From: Numida meleagris | Lineage: Eukaryota; Chordata; Aves; Galliformes; Numididae | Reading direction: 5' to 3' | Length of the DNA stretch: 64,000 nt | Assembly: GCF_002078875.1 (NCBI RefSeq) | Contig: NC_034410.1 | Location: forward strand, 37,228,145-37,292,144 | Shown here: piece by piece, positions 16,995 to 28,245 of the stretch | How the letters are laid out: every line of letters begins with the position of its first letter | Position numbering within the stretch: the stretch's first letter is position 1 | Position numbers and translations under genes: made by a program | The notes under the pieces: model-generated | Told to the model about the DNA's origin: nothing | Seen by the model: the letters and a program-made list of their open reading frames with translations, nothing else | The model's database searches: none

Positions 16995-19900
16995 TTATCA
17001 TTCAAGCCCAAACCCTGCTATTGCTTGAACTGCTGTGATCAGTATTGCGCTTTTGCCCATTACCAGCCATAGGTACAAAATGCACTACTCTACATGATAC
17101 TCGAGTGTCAGGCCATTCAATTTTTTTTTTTCCCCAAATTATTAAAATGGTTTTAGAGAACATACCATAGTATGATAAGCAATTTATTTATCTATAAATC
17201 TCAACGAACATCAGTTTTACTACTGATGCAAAAGCATAGTTTACTCTTCCATCCTTCGCTTTGTTTTGCAAGGGTTAGAGTAAAGGAGCTGAAAACATGT
17301 TTTCCACTGACATTTTTCTTAAAAAAGAGATATAATTCTGACTGCATAATAATTTGCTGAAACGGATGCCAGTTTTCTGATCACAGTTGCCTCTTTTGGC
17401 ATGGTTGGGTGGTCAAGAGCGAAATTTACCATTTTTAAGCTCAAAATAATTGTTAGCATAGTTGGAGGTACTCTCCCGTAGGAGCCTAAGATGAAAAGTA
17501 CTCAGTCTTTTTGCAACTTCATTATATGCACACGTACTCCCCGTGCTGATAAAAATACATTTTTACATAACCTACACGTTGTGTTTTCTGAGCTATTCGG
17601 AGAGTACCCCTATGTTTTCACGCTGCTAATAACTCAGTTTGGACTAATTCAGTAGCATATGCTAGCATCATATTCTTAGCTGCATACAAAATGCCTGAGA
17701 AAATACAAAGGGAAATAACAATGACAGTTACAGTAACTTTCAAACCTTATCTACCACTACACCAAGGGTTCTTAAAAATATGTCATTAACCTCATCCCAG
17801 GAAAAAAAGGTGACAAACAGGGCTGAGTACTGACACTGCTATTGCACAACTCAAGAATTTGAGCCTGCAAATCAGTATTTTTCAGGGCAGCTTCTAGTTA
17901 CTTCTGGCCTCCTCCACAGTGCCTGAGGTTAAAGCCTAACTTCACAGACAGCAGCCGGCATCTTTTGTTAACTTTGTCTGTGAAATGACTGCGTGCAAAG
18001 GGAAGTGAAATCCAACCCTCAGCCCACATTCAACTTTGCAGACCCGATTTTCCATGTAGCCAAAATATTGCTCATGTAGCCATTGCGGGGATACAGTGGA
18101 TTCTAGGACTCTGTAAACAGTTCTTTTGCACTTTCCAGAGTGCACTACTACTGTGCTGTCCCAGCGTGTTCCTCCTTACTGTACAGATGGTGTTAGGAGG
18201 CATAGGGGTATTTTGTGCAGCCGCTCAGCCTCAGGGCAGGGGTTGTTACATGACAGGGCTCCCCAAAGGAGCACCGGCGCCCATCGTGAGCCCTGTTCTG
18301 CTCACTGGATATCACAGACTTTCTTCCTTAGAATTCACATCTTTCATCAAAGCAAACAGGAAAATATAGTTTTCAATGTACTGTAATAAATGGAGCAGTT
18401 TAAATGTTTTCATTTGTTCTGGAATAGCTAGATCTACTTTCAAACTACTTACTTTTTCCCTTTAGTGACATCTTGTTGGGGCCTTTTGTTCTTATTTTTT
18501 ACTTTGGGAATTATTCTTTTAAAGTGACATTAACACAGAGAAATAATTAAATTCCCCTTTATAAATGTTAACTTTCTCAGCAAGAAATGTTGGTATTTCT
18601 TTCTGCTTCTCAGATGGAAAGGAAGACTTTAAACATTTAAAAAACTAACACAAGTTTTGATACGAAAAGCTTCCATGTGCTACTGCAAAGTACAATCTCA
18701 TTTGAACAGCTGGAATCTTACTGAGATTACTACAAATTTCAGGGGACTAACAGAAATACCAACTGCAACAATCAGGACCCCTCATGGACACCTGCTTAGG
18801 GACTTAATTTTGCTTTAATGGGCTATTACCGAGGCTTCTCTAACAAACTCCCTCTTCCCCCCTCAAAATCAATTCTGGATCAATACAGGCACACATGCCC
18901 TGTATGGAGCCTTCTGTTCTTAGGACAGGATTAAAAGATTCGTTAGTTTTATGATAGCTTGGTTAAAAGATGGAAATTATAACAAAAAAAGACACCCACA
19001 AAAATGAGACAGAGAAGACGCCCATGCCCCACAGTGTTTATATCTGCTCTGCTTAACAAACTTAGCACTTGCAAAGGTCTGACAGAAGGTATGCAACTTT
19101 GTATTGATTGTCACAGCAATGCGGCTCTAAGGACTCCCAGAGAACGGTGCTCAATCTCCGTGAACGATCAATTAAAAGCCTGCTTGAGAGATGGCTTCCA
19201 TCAAAATTCACTGCATTTTTAGGGAAACCGCGGTAGTAGCAAACACAGGCAGACAACCAGTTTTAGAAAAGAACTCTGTTCTTTTAACCAAACAAGTAAA
19301 AAACTTCAAGCAGAGAATGAAATCTATTAGATATCTGAGTACTGAAATAGCTTATTTAAAGCTCTGATATAGGTATGCCAGGTACTATTTAAGAGCCTTT
19401 AGCATTATGAAAAATATGTTACTTAAATAACTTTGCAATAGTAAGGCTATTTTCTTTAAGTTGATTCTGTGTAGGCTTTTTTTTTTTTTTTTGAACCAAA
19501 CCCAAGACACAAAAAAAGACTGTAAAAAGTTGTAAATTCATCAGTTAAAATCCAACAGTAAATAGCCTTAAAAAGCATTTAAAACACTGAACAATACAGA
19601 AACATGCATTAGCCACAGTTATTCAATCTATAATTTCCTCATCTTCTTGCAGCTTCCAGACATAGGATTTTTTTAAAGAATATCTCCTGCATTATGAACT
19701 ACAATGGTGTTCAAAGAATAAAACTACGACATTTTTCTACCAAACATATAGATTTACTGCAGCGAGCGCTAATGAGTATTGCCTGTACGAAGGAAAATAC
19801 TTCAGATTTCAGTGTTATTAATAATATTAACCAGTCTACTTTTGACTACAAAGCCACTTTAAAAATAGTAAATAGTGTTTTATCTACCTAGCTAGTTACA

Positions 19901-20834
19901 TTGGATTCATTTGGGTTTTGGATAACTGCATACAGGAAATCTGGTCTTAATAGAAAAAGGACATTATGTTGCTACAACAGACTGCGTATGTTTATTCTTT
20001 AATTATGTGACTGTAAAGAAACAAAAGAATGTGTATTCTATATGCATCAGCTTGCTTGTCTGACTTGAAAACAAATAACACTGAAAAGATTTTCAAGCGT
20101 TTGTTGCTATTTTGGGCTCTTTTTGAGAAGGGATACCTGCTCTGATTACATGAAACAAAAAGAAGAAAATCTAAACAAGTAACCATTTACTCCTAAGGGA
20201 GCTGATGCTGCACCGGTTCTCTATCACAAACATATTGACTATATCAACTTTTCTGGATGCAGAATTTGTTGCACAGATATATATGCTTGAATTTTCAGTC
20301 TTTTTGGCTTTGCACAATCAGAAAGTGTATGGTTTTCATTTAAAAGAGTTACTCTACCAAATGCGTTCATATTTCCCACACGTATTTACAGCTGAATTTT
20401 CAAAATACTTTGCCTGAGTTGCTGAGTAAACAGAGTTCACATCTACTGGCAACAAGGACTCACACAAACCATATGCAACTAGGAAACACAGCTTTAGATG
20501 AAGAATATATAACGACGACATTTCAGACGAGAAACTTTCTTATCTAGCCCACTGCTGAATAGTACATGAACTTAATTGCCACAGAAAGCAGAAAGCAAGC
20601 AACAGAATTGAAAATGTCTTTTACAGATTAAGAAAAAGTGCTTGGAAATCCTCACTGCTCACAGAAAACCTTACAATCACCTAGCAACCTCTGTTACTGC
20701 TGCTTTCAATTTTGAACAGGCAGCCTTCACATTCAAAGATGTATCTGAGCCAACTGATGCAACTGTAAGTTTAAAGCAAAACAAAAACATAAACAGAGAT
20801 TTTTTTTTTTGTTATTTAAATAAATTGCCCCTAC

Positions 20835-21162
20835 CTTTCTTCTGAGAGTACGATGGCGACTGCACTTGAGAAAAAGTAGGTTTTTCTTCGGTGAAATATT
20901 CAGGTTGGTTGTACTGATTCAGGGCCATGTCCATGTCAGAGTACTCGCTTTTAAACACGTTTCCAGGGTAACTACAGGTATAAGGCTGATTCACCGCCCA
21001 GGCCTGTTCCATATATATGTTGTTACTGTGCAGGACCTGAGCATCACAACTGCTGTAACCCTGATTATCTTCGATATATGTGCAATAATCAGTGGACTGC
21101 ATGTAGCAATTGCTACCAGCAGCTGGGTGCACTTCATATATTTCTTGCATACAGTAGTTCAT
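20835..21162 (-). CDS. THRB: Thyroid hormone receptor beta isoform 2 (TRbeta2) N-terminal exon
   Basis: This exon encodes the TRbeta2-specific A/B domain, 109 codons plus one base. It starts MNYCMQEIYEVHPAAGSNCY, continues through NNIYMEQAWAVNQPYTCSYP, and ends KPTFSQVQSPSYSQKK. This is the well-known conserved TRbeta2 N terminus, which carries the isoform's hormone-independent activation function. TRbeta2 acts in the nucleus of cone photoreceptors (opsin choice), pituitary, hypothalamus and cochlea. The start ATG has A at -3. The donor AAAG/GTAGGG at 20835/20834 leaves phase 1, joining the glycine codon of the exon at 11182. The exon has its own promoter: a TATA box sits 161 bp upstream of the ATG and OTX/ONECUT-type sites lie further up. 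The region is tyrosine-rich and probably disordered. Confidence 0.97.
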
Positions 21163-21300
21163 TTTGTTAGCCTATCTCAGCTCCTACTTTACGTACGCAC
21201 ACACACACACACAGGCATGCATACACATGGGATGGGAAAAGAGCACTGAATATACAACACCGACAAAGTCAACAGCAAAAGAGCCCTTTTTACTTTGGAG
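21163..21300 (-). other. THRB: Predicted TRbeta2 5' leader with uORF
   Basis: This is the sequence between the predicted start site (about 25-30 bp below the TATA box) and the TRbeta2 ATG. It holds an upstream ORF of 14 codons on the minus strand (ATG at 21228-21226, stop TAG at 21186-21184) that spans a GT dinucleotide tract. The leader's exact 5' end is inferred from the TATA position. Confidence 0.55.
21197..21214. repeat. CA/TG dinucleotide microsatellite
   Basis: About eight CA units lie in the plus strand, read as TG on the THRB strand. The tract is inside the predicted TRbeta2 leader and inside its upstream ORF, so length variation would change the uORF frame and size. Confidence 0.9.
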
Positions 21301-21322
21301 CGGCACCCGATGTGCTAAAATC

Positions 21323-21332
21323 CTATTTATAC
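21323..21332 (-). promoter_or_regulatory. THRB: TATA box of the TRbeta2 promoter
   Basis: The minus strand reads GTATAAATAG, a near-ideal TATA box. It lies 161 bp upstream of the TRbeta2 ATG, which predicts a start site near 21295-21302 and a leader of about 135-140 nt. Its placement directly upstream of an isoform-specific first exon supports a dedicated promoter. Confidence 0.7.
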
Positions 21333-21391
21333 TGGGATGGCTTCTGAACTCCCCTGCCAGTCAAACATATTGGGAAGCAGATTTATGACAG

Positions 21392-21407
21392 TCAAAGGTC
21401 TTAATCT
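21392..21407 (+). promoter_or_regulatory. Nuclear-receptor half-site next to OTX/CRX-like site
   Basis: The plus strand reads TCAAAGGTCTTAATCT. The first part resembles an extended AAGGTCA half-site (ERR/ROR/SF1 type, with the last A replaced by T). The second, TTAATCT, fits the CRX/OTX2 consensus. The pair lies about 60 bp upstream of the TRbeta2 TATA box, so it is well placed as a proximal promoter element. Factor identity is inferred. Confidence 0.35.
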
Positions 21408-21667
21408 GTGACTGTAAGTTAATTCCAAGGGAAGATGGCAGACAGGTAGCAACGAGCACCAGACAAAGAAGCGACGTCCCGACAACCCTCCTGTTCCACT
21501 GTTTGTCTGTAATAATCATTTTATAAACCTTTTTCAGCCTTTCCCAATATGATTAGAAAATGATTACCAAGGCAAGGACACAGTTATGTCACTGTAGTTG
21601 TCAACTTAAGTGTGAAGCATTATAAAGACTGCTTAAGAACTCCCAGAGGGGACAAGCTGAAAATCCT

Positions 21668-21681
21668 AAAATCAATAATCC
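21668..21681 (+). promoter_or_regulatory. Candidate ONECUT/OTX2 composite enhancer element
   Basis: AAAATCAATAATCC contains an ONECUT site (ATCAAT, 21671-21676) overlapping by one base an OTX site (TAATCC, 21676-21681). A weaker AAATCC lies just before, at 21661-21666. The element lies about 340 bp upstream of the TRbeta2 TATA box. OTX2 and ONECUT1 together drive a THRB enhancer in early chick retina that marks cone/horizontal-cell precursors, and this site has exactly that architecture. Whether it is the published element cannot be checked here. Confidence 0.5.
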
Positions 21682-21782
21682 TGTTTTTCAGCATTAAACT
21701 ACAGAAAATCCAATAGTGCTGTGCTGATGACCCAAACAGAAGTCTGGTTTTACAAAATTCAGCAACTTAATCTGTCATCAGC

Positions 21783-21795
21783 TTTATTGATTTTG
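21783..21795 (+). promoter_or_regulatory. Second ONECUT-type site
   Basis: TTTATTGATTTTG matches the ONECUT consensus (ATTGAT core at 21786-21791 with flanking A/T). It lies about 110 bp upstream of the composite element at 21668, in the opposite orientation, and may belong to the same enhancer. Confidence 0.35.
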
Positions 21796-24700
21796 TTTTA
21801 CAGAATTACATGCATGAATCTCCCCAGACTTCCACACACGCGCAATCCTCCCTATTGCCTGGTAATGCATTTACGGGAAAGCAGCTTTTTCAAACTTCAG
21901 TGATTTGGGGAGGTAATTTCTATTGAGTTCAACAGGTGGGAAACTTCAAAGTAATATCAGTTAATCAGCAAAAGGAACACTGCTTAAATAACACCAATAA
22001 GCTAACTGTTTTGCTATTTTGCTTTGTTATCTTTTATGCTTCTGTAAGGAAGCACTTTTAGAAACGCATCTTTGTGAAAACATGCAGAAGAGAATAAGGA
22101 GAGATCTTTGCTTGTTTTGGCTCACATATGAGCTACGAACCTTTTAATGCTACTACAACAAATACTACGTGCTCTTATAATTGCTAAACATATCCCAAAC
22201 ATCAATGCGATTACTATATCTTGTTTCAACAGCCATTCTTTTTTTTTTTATCCAGAAGAAATTACTTCATTTTTAGCCTGAATTAGCTGCCTTTCATTTT
22301 TTTTTTACCAGGCAAAATATGTTTTCTTTAGAGCACAGCTGAAATGTGGTTAGACTTGTGAAGTCAGTATTAAGATGGCATCTCTTTTTAATGTCCGCAC
22401 TTATTGTTAAGAAGCAGAATTACTGATTCGATAATGAGGTCTTGGCTTTGCTATTTCACTCATTTTAAACAATGCACAAGATTGCCAAAATAACCCTGTA
22501 GGTTGGCCCCTTTTCATTGACGACTTTAAGAACACATCTAACAACCTAAATCAACACACACTTTAAATGGTCCTCTAAAGTTCTCTTAAATATGGAAGAA
22601 TTGGGCATGACATGTACATATTTCTCCTTACCCAATACCATTAAATGTTTCAAACTACAGTGAAAAGCCCACAGAGAAATGTCTCCCTTCTAACACATAG
22701 GTGAACTTACTCAGTTAAGAGAGAAGCATTGCCAGTTAGTATTTAACATGTAGGCTCAACAGAACTCAAGCTTCTGAAGATAAATTATAGTTTATGCTCG
22801 GAATACTTTTAACTATAAAAGAAGCATTTCTCATTAACACGTCCACAAATAGTACTACATTTAATAAGGTGAAATGGACTCCATCAAGATTAGTTCTACT
22901 GAAGTCTAACTTCTAACGAAGTTACTTCCAAAATGAACTTATTCTGATAAAACTGATAATTTAAAGTACCAATTTACTTCATTAAAAGCAACAATAGTTA
23001 GTAAAATCCCAGAAGTAAAACATCAATGAACCTTCATTCTCTGTACTCTTTTTAACAAAGATCTAACTCAACAAACAGCAATGTGAAACAGCACGAAAAA
23101 GCACACACAAAAAATTTTAATTTTTTGTGATTTTACAGTGATTCTATCTATGATAAAAAGCATGTATTTGGCAAGACCTGATTTTTCTAGAATGGGTGTT
23201 CAGCACTTCCTATAAAAACATGCCTGTGTTTCCTAAGAAAATCTGCAACAGTTGTTTGTACAGAAACCCTCAGAGCATGCCTGTTTATGTGATCAGCTGG
23301 TAGTTCCGTACTACATACAAATGCGATGCATACAACCTGCCAAGCTTACTTCTCTATGTTCCCCAGAAAGAAAACATCCCACAAGTGAGACTGCACAAAG
23401 GTAGGCTGTATTTTACAGGATAGCAGAGCAGAACACTTAGATATTTTTGCACCATCCAGAAACATATTTTGAGAACTGAACTTTAAGTTCTCAGTGGGTA
23501 TTTCTTCCCTTGTGGATTCGTTCTGCCAGATGAAGCAAAATTTTCTTTTCTCTTGTTCTTCCCTCTCATTGATTTCGGTTTGTTAATGAAAAACTAAACA
23601 GAATTGAGACCATATGCAGACAGAGCCATCCCAGCCAGGATTAAACCTGAGGATACGGAATCACGATGTGGCACAGTCTGTGGATTTCTTTCTATTCCAG
23701 GATCAATTCCTCAAAACATTTTTTTGTTTTCTGTTTCTCTGTCAGTAATACTTTGAATTTTGTCAGATGTACTACTTTTCACAGAATGGCTTTAATATCA
23801 GAAGGAAATTAATTTATAAGAAACTGCAAAGACTGAAAAGAAAAAGCAAAGGGGACGAATGAGAGTCTTTTCTTACTGAAAAAAAATAAGGGAAAAAAAA
23901 AGAGAATGATAAACACTGCCAGGGAATGAGGTTTCTACCTGTAATGTGCTAACATTGAAAAGGTTTATAGCACTGCAGATTGCTGTTCCCTTGGAAACAA
24001 ATCAGTTCAAAAACACTGTAAAGATTTAACATCACTATTAAAACTGAAATATTTTTATAATATTTTCTTGTGACTCTCTCAGGGTCCAGTCCTGCAGGCC
24101 CCTTTCATGCATTACTTTGAATTAAATCATCTGATAAAAGGCAGTCAGACAGGTCTTTATCAAAAGGCTGAAAGTAGAGTAGAAAACAATATTTACAACT
24201 GTTCTTCGTCTTGTATCCTGATTTGAATATTAGAGTCTTAAAACATGTCATGTGGAGCTTTCACTGCTTTCAGCAACGTACTATCACATTAAGAATTTTC
24301 TTAGTTCACAAGTGTCTGCTTTTGGTAACACATGGAAATCCAGTGCTAGTGGAACAAAACCTCAGCTGCAGGCAGAGAGGCCACTGGTAGAACCTTTGAC
24401 ATCATGGCAGAAGAGGATTCAAAGCATGAATCCTAGAAAGTCAGAGGTGTCGGTTCACTGTATTAAAAAAGACAAAATTTAATGCTAAACCCGAACCTTG
24501 CATGCCCCAAACGTATTGAGATACTCACCCAATGGAAATCAGAAGTAAGTGCAGTGCAGTCGGCGACGTTACTGTGGGTGAGCAGAACTACACAGCCTCG
24601 CTGTGCACGCCTGAAGGGAGGCTTCTGCAGGCAGACTGCCTTTACAGTACATCACGCTGCTCTCCACAGACTCATGTTTTAAAGTCTCAGGCTAAAACTT

Positions 24701-25880
24701 TTAATTACGAACAAACTAATGTCCCACCAAGCTGCACTTCTCTTGTGACTTAACTCAGTTACCAAAATATCGAAATGAGCTCTCAGAAATTTAAGGAAAA
24801 ACAACATTCCTGTGGATGACCCTCACAACGGAATACCCCAAACAGCTGAGATCCTGAACACACAAAAAAGCACCACTGCTCAACGTAATCCACCGCACCT
24901 TGTATCGCTGCTATCTGCGGGACTGAGGCACACTACTCACAGGAGTCACCTTCACCTCACAGCTCCTGAACTGTGCACCCTGCTCTATCACAGGGGCTAC
25001 CTCAAGGCAGGGCTGCTATGCTCCACTTCCAAATATTCAGCATATGTGGAAAGTACTGTAGAGTGTTCAGACTATTCAGGGTTCTGCAGGACCCAATGGA
25101 AGGATCTTACTGGGCTCTGTTTACACTTTATGCATACAGATGGAAAAAACCTAACTATGTAGTCACAAAGAGCTTTGCACATTTGAGTATGTTGTTGCAA
25201 GGATTAACCGTACCTTTCTAAATTCTGTTATCTATGTTCATATTACCAGGACCTAGTTTTTAATATACATCTTTACATGTTACAAAATAAACTACATTTC
25301 CTACTTGCAGTTCTTCTCCTTCCCTGCATTCTCTTGGTTACTTCTAAGGAAGGTTATATGGGAAAAATACATCAGATCGCTGCTCTTCAAGACAAATGCA
25401 AAACTACACTTTTGGGACTCGCAGCACGTAATGTGGAACACATCCCAGACAGTCTGCGTAACATGAAGAGAATATACTGAACAAAACTTAAGCAGTGTTA
25501 ATGTGGCTTTTGCAACACATCAATTGTCAAAATTCAGCTATCTCCTTGCCCACGTGAGTTACAACCATGAGTTAATGTATAGCTTTGCACTACCTTACAA
25601 TTCATGCACTTTACGCTCTGACGAGAGAAGACTCAAAATGATGCTTTAAAAATAAGATGTGCAAACTTATTGTCTGAGGAAGCTGGGTATCTGCTTATCA
25701 CACCAGTTCTGACCCTCATGGATAGTGTTACAAACAAAGAAAGAAAAACTCAAACTTCAGAATCCAAAATAATGCCAAGCACTCACAAGAACAGAAAATG
25801 ATCTCTGTACAGTATTTACCTTATTTTGAACACTCTACTTCTGACTGAATCAAAAAGTATGTAAAACTATGCAATTTTAT

Positions 25881-25922
25881 GGTTACAGTTTGTTGGTTAC
25901 AATTTGATGGTTACAATTTGAT
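25881..25922. repeat. 14-bp tandem repeat, three copies
   Basis: GGTTACAATTTGAT occurs twice exactly (25895-25908 and 25909-25922) and once with two changes (25881-25894). It is a minisatellite-like local duplication in the intron. Confidence 0.9.
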
Positions 25923-26474
25923 GGTTCAGAAAGTGTGTCTCAATGGAATCAAAGACACTAAAATTGTCATTTTGTCTACCCTGCATTTGTAATATCAAGC
26001 GATAGAGTAGACTGAAAAAGAGCTGAAGCTTTCTGGCATAAAATCATTTCGTTGAGTTTGGAACAGATACAGCAAGCTTCAAACTAGCTGCCTCTGGTTT
26101 AAACCTGATGAAGGGCTTACTTACACAACATACGTCTCTCTTCTCAACATGTGTCAGTTTGCTCCTTCTCAAAAACTGCCTCTCTCACAAAACCTGCTAT
26201 ACCTTGGTTATGACACGCCACTAGATTTGTAGGTGACTCACAAAATGCCAATGTGATGTGCCTTTCATCGAAACACTTCTGATTCATTAGTCTGTTTGGA
26301 TAACAAAGAATGTTGTAGTTTATATTTAAATTTCAGATTCACTACAAATCCAGCTCTCCCTTAAAATATTTGACATTGTGAATGAATTTGGTTAAAAGAG
26401 AATAGAGCCTGCTTTTTCATGACCAAGAATCTTTAAGGTTTTGTTCTTGCTTTTTCTTACGCTATGAATACAGT

Positions 26475-26534
26475 AGAGCAGAGCAGAGTGAAACAGAATG
26501 GAATGGAGTGGAATAGAATGGGATAGAACAGAAT
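26475..26534. repeat. Degenerate pentanucleotide repeat (AGAAT/GGAAT type)
   Basis: Twelve 5-bp units in a row keep period: AGAGC, AGAGC, AGAGT, GAAAC, AGAAT, GGAAT, GGAGT, GGAAT, AGAAT, GGGAT, AGAAC, AGAAT. The purine-rich pentamers resemble the GGAAT satellite motif seen in many vertebrates, but the block is only 60 bp long. Confidence 0.85.
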
Positions 26535-27959
26535 TTCCTTGCACTCTTCGTGATGCGTGAAAATAGCATGCTGTCTTTTCAGAAAGAATTTGTTCCTCAA
26601 GACGTTTGCCAAAAAACTGTCTAACGAAGTCCTTAAACATTGTTTGACAACTTTTAAGATAGTGTCTGAATAAATATTGCTAAGAGTAATCATAGGCCTG
26701 TGACCCAGACAACCCAATTTGTTAAGTCTCCCCGTATCTCATAATTGGAAGACCCTGTTAGCAGACATCACTTAATTATGGAGCTTATCTTGCAAGAAAG
26801 TAACTGCCAACACTTAAAATGCAAACTTTTCTGAGCCATTCCCTTCCCGAGCTCCACATGAACACTTTAAAGTAAAAAGCTCAATTTGTTCAAAAATAAA
26901 ACAGAACAGAAAAGCAGCTAATGCAGCTCAACACAACATGATTAAGAGACTCTCAGTTGGGACCGTCTGGGTTTGGCAGCCTCCTGACAGCCTCAAGTAA
27001 GACGTTAAAGCGATCAACACCTGACATCTGTTAGCAAGGAGGCATTCTGAGGTGAAGAGCAACTAAATCTAAAGAAATCAGGTGCTTAGACCAGTTTAAC
27101 TTTTTCATGAGGTGATATCCTTCCTGACACTGTAATCTTTCTTCCTGGAGTGACGCAAGACTTAAAACAAAACAACCTGTAGTCCCTCCCGTCCTCCCAG
27201 AATGCAGTATTTATCATTTAGGCAAAGAACAACAAAGAAAAATTTAAACAAAGAAAGGTTTAAAACGGAATAAAATTAATGTGAGCACTAAATTTGTTCT
27301 AATATCTAAACTGCGATTCTTAAAAGGAATTTCTTCGACGCTGCTCTAATTAGAACATAAAAAGCTATCTGAAAGAGGATGGTGAATTTTTCTGATTACT
27401 AAATGAAAGAATATTCAGAACAAACAGCTGCATTTATGAGTTCTTAACGTGCAGTTACTGAAGCTCTGAATGGTTAACAATAAGAAAGCAGAAAAGGCAA
27501 ACAGCACAGTCACAGGTGAGAGATGAACACCCTGAAAGTAGTAAACAAGTGCTTTACTTTGTCTACACATTTTTAAGGTATTAAGGAAACGCTTTATGCA
27601 AAAAGTCCAGGTTCAAAAAAGATTTTTGATCTGCTTATCAAGACTGCAAAGAGAGAAATAATTTTTTAAAGGGCTAAAGGAATATAAATGATTTTAAATT
27701 AGATATCATACATAAAACCCCAGTAAGTACTTATCACATCACCATTAGGGCTCCTCACAAAGCTATCAGTTATTTAAAACAGAATACCAAAAATCACAAT
27801 TATCTGTGATGCAAAATACAATAAAACAGTAACAAGAAAACACTCCCCACATAATAATGCTTTTACCAATGGCCAATCCCCTGAATGTAAACAAAGATAT
27901 AACAGCCTTTTTCCTTTTAATACACTGTTTGCTACGCTTTGCATTGTAAATCCAGTTAC

Positions 27960-28245
27960 CTTTATATTTTTTTTCTTCTTTTTGATATTCCTGGGAACTT
28001 GACAGGACTTGAAAGTTTGCTTTTGCATGGCCTGGCTGGAAAATCGTGCTAGTCCAAGCTGAAGCATGCCGACACTGTGAGAGTTGCTGTCCACTCCTCT
28101 GGATACCATCACTTTTGGAGAGCCTTTTCCTAAACAAATCGCTTTCTGCTATGCCCACTATATTCCACTTCTGATTTATTTCAGGAGGGTGAATCAGTCT
28201 GTGCCATGACAAGAGGCCACTTTCTGGATGACTGGGAAATACCAT
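27960..28245 (-). CDS. THRB: Thyroid hormone receptor beta isoform 1 (TRbeta1) N-terminal exon
   Basis: This exon encodes a TRbeta1-type A/B domain of 95 codons plus one base. From the chosen ATG it reads MVFPSHPESGLLSWHR, then KWNIVGIAESD, then SAWTSTIFQ, and ends SSSQEYQKEEKKYK. The position of the Met, the WTS-IF core and the EEKK-K end correspond to the mammalian TRbeta1 A/B domain (94 residues, ending EEKKCK before GYIPSYL). The remainder is much more diverged than the TRbeta2 exon. The donor is AAAG/GTAACT at 27960/27959, in phase 1. The open frame continues upstream in frame for 58 codons to 28419, with in-frame ATGs at 28401 and near 28266. The start could therefore lie further up, depending on the acceptor (candidates at 28277/28276 or 28450/28449). 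This start was chosen by homology. Confidence 0.88.

Larger units (their letters stand above)
13201..20834 (-). other. THRB: Intron between TRbeta2 exon and shared exons, main part
   Basis: This is the long unique part of the intron that separates the TRbeta2-specific exon from the DNA-binding-domain exons. In mammals this intron carries an enhancer controlling TRbeta2 expression. I see one small CR1 tail (15222-15276), T tracts at 14931-14943 and 19478-19492, and a candidate photoreceptor-type site cluster at 16970-16994. No additional exon is supported. The TRbeta2 donor is GTAGGG, starting at 20834. Confidence 0.75.
21800..27959 (-). other. THRB: Intron / TRbeta2 upstream region without genes
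   Basis: This stretch is intron for TRbeta1 and upstream flank for TRbeta2. It is unique AT-rich sequence with A/T runs and two short tandem repeats (25881-25922 and 26475-26534). Several short open frames near 24250-25480 lack splice context or similarity. I see no further exon, and the TRbeta1 donor GTAACT at 27959 closes it. Confidence 0.7.

Noticed and set aside
20866..21249. Plus-strand frame of 127 residues over the TRbeta2 exon
   Set aside because: It is an antisense shadow of the TRbeta2 exon, whose minus-strand translation is unmistakable.
24252..25480. Group of adjacent plus-strand frames between 67 and 116 residues
   Set aside because: They overlap in different frames, lack similarity, and lie antisense in a THRB intron. 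They look like chance frames in a locally less AT-rich patch.
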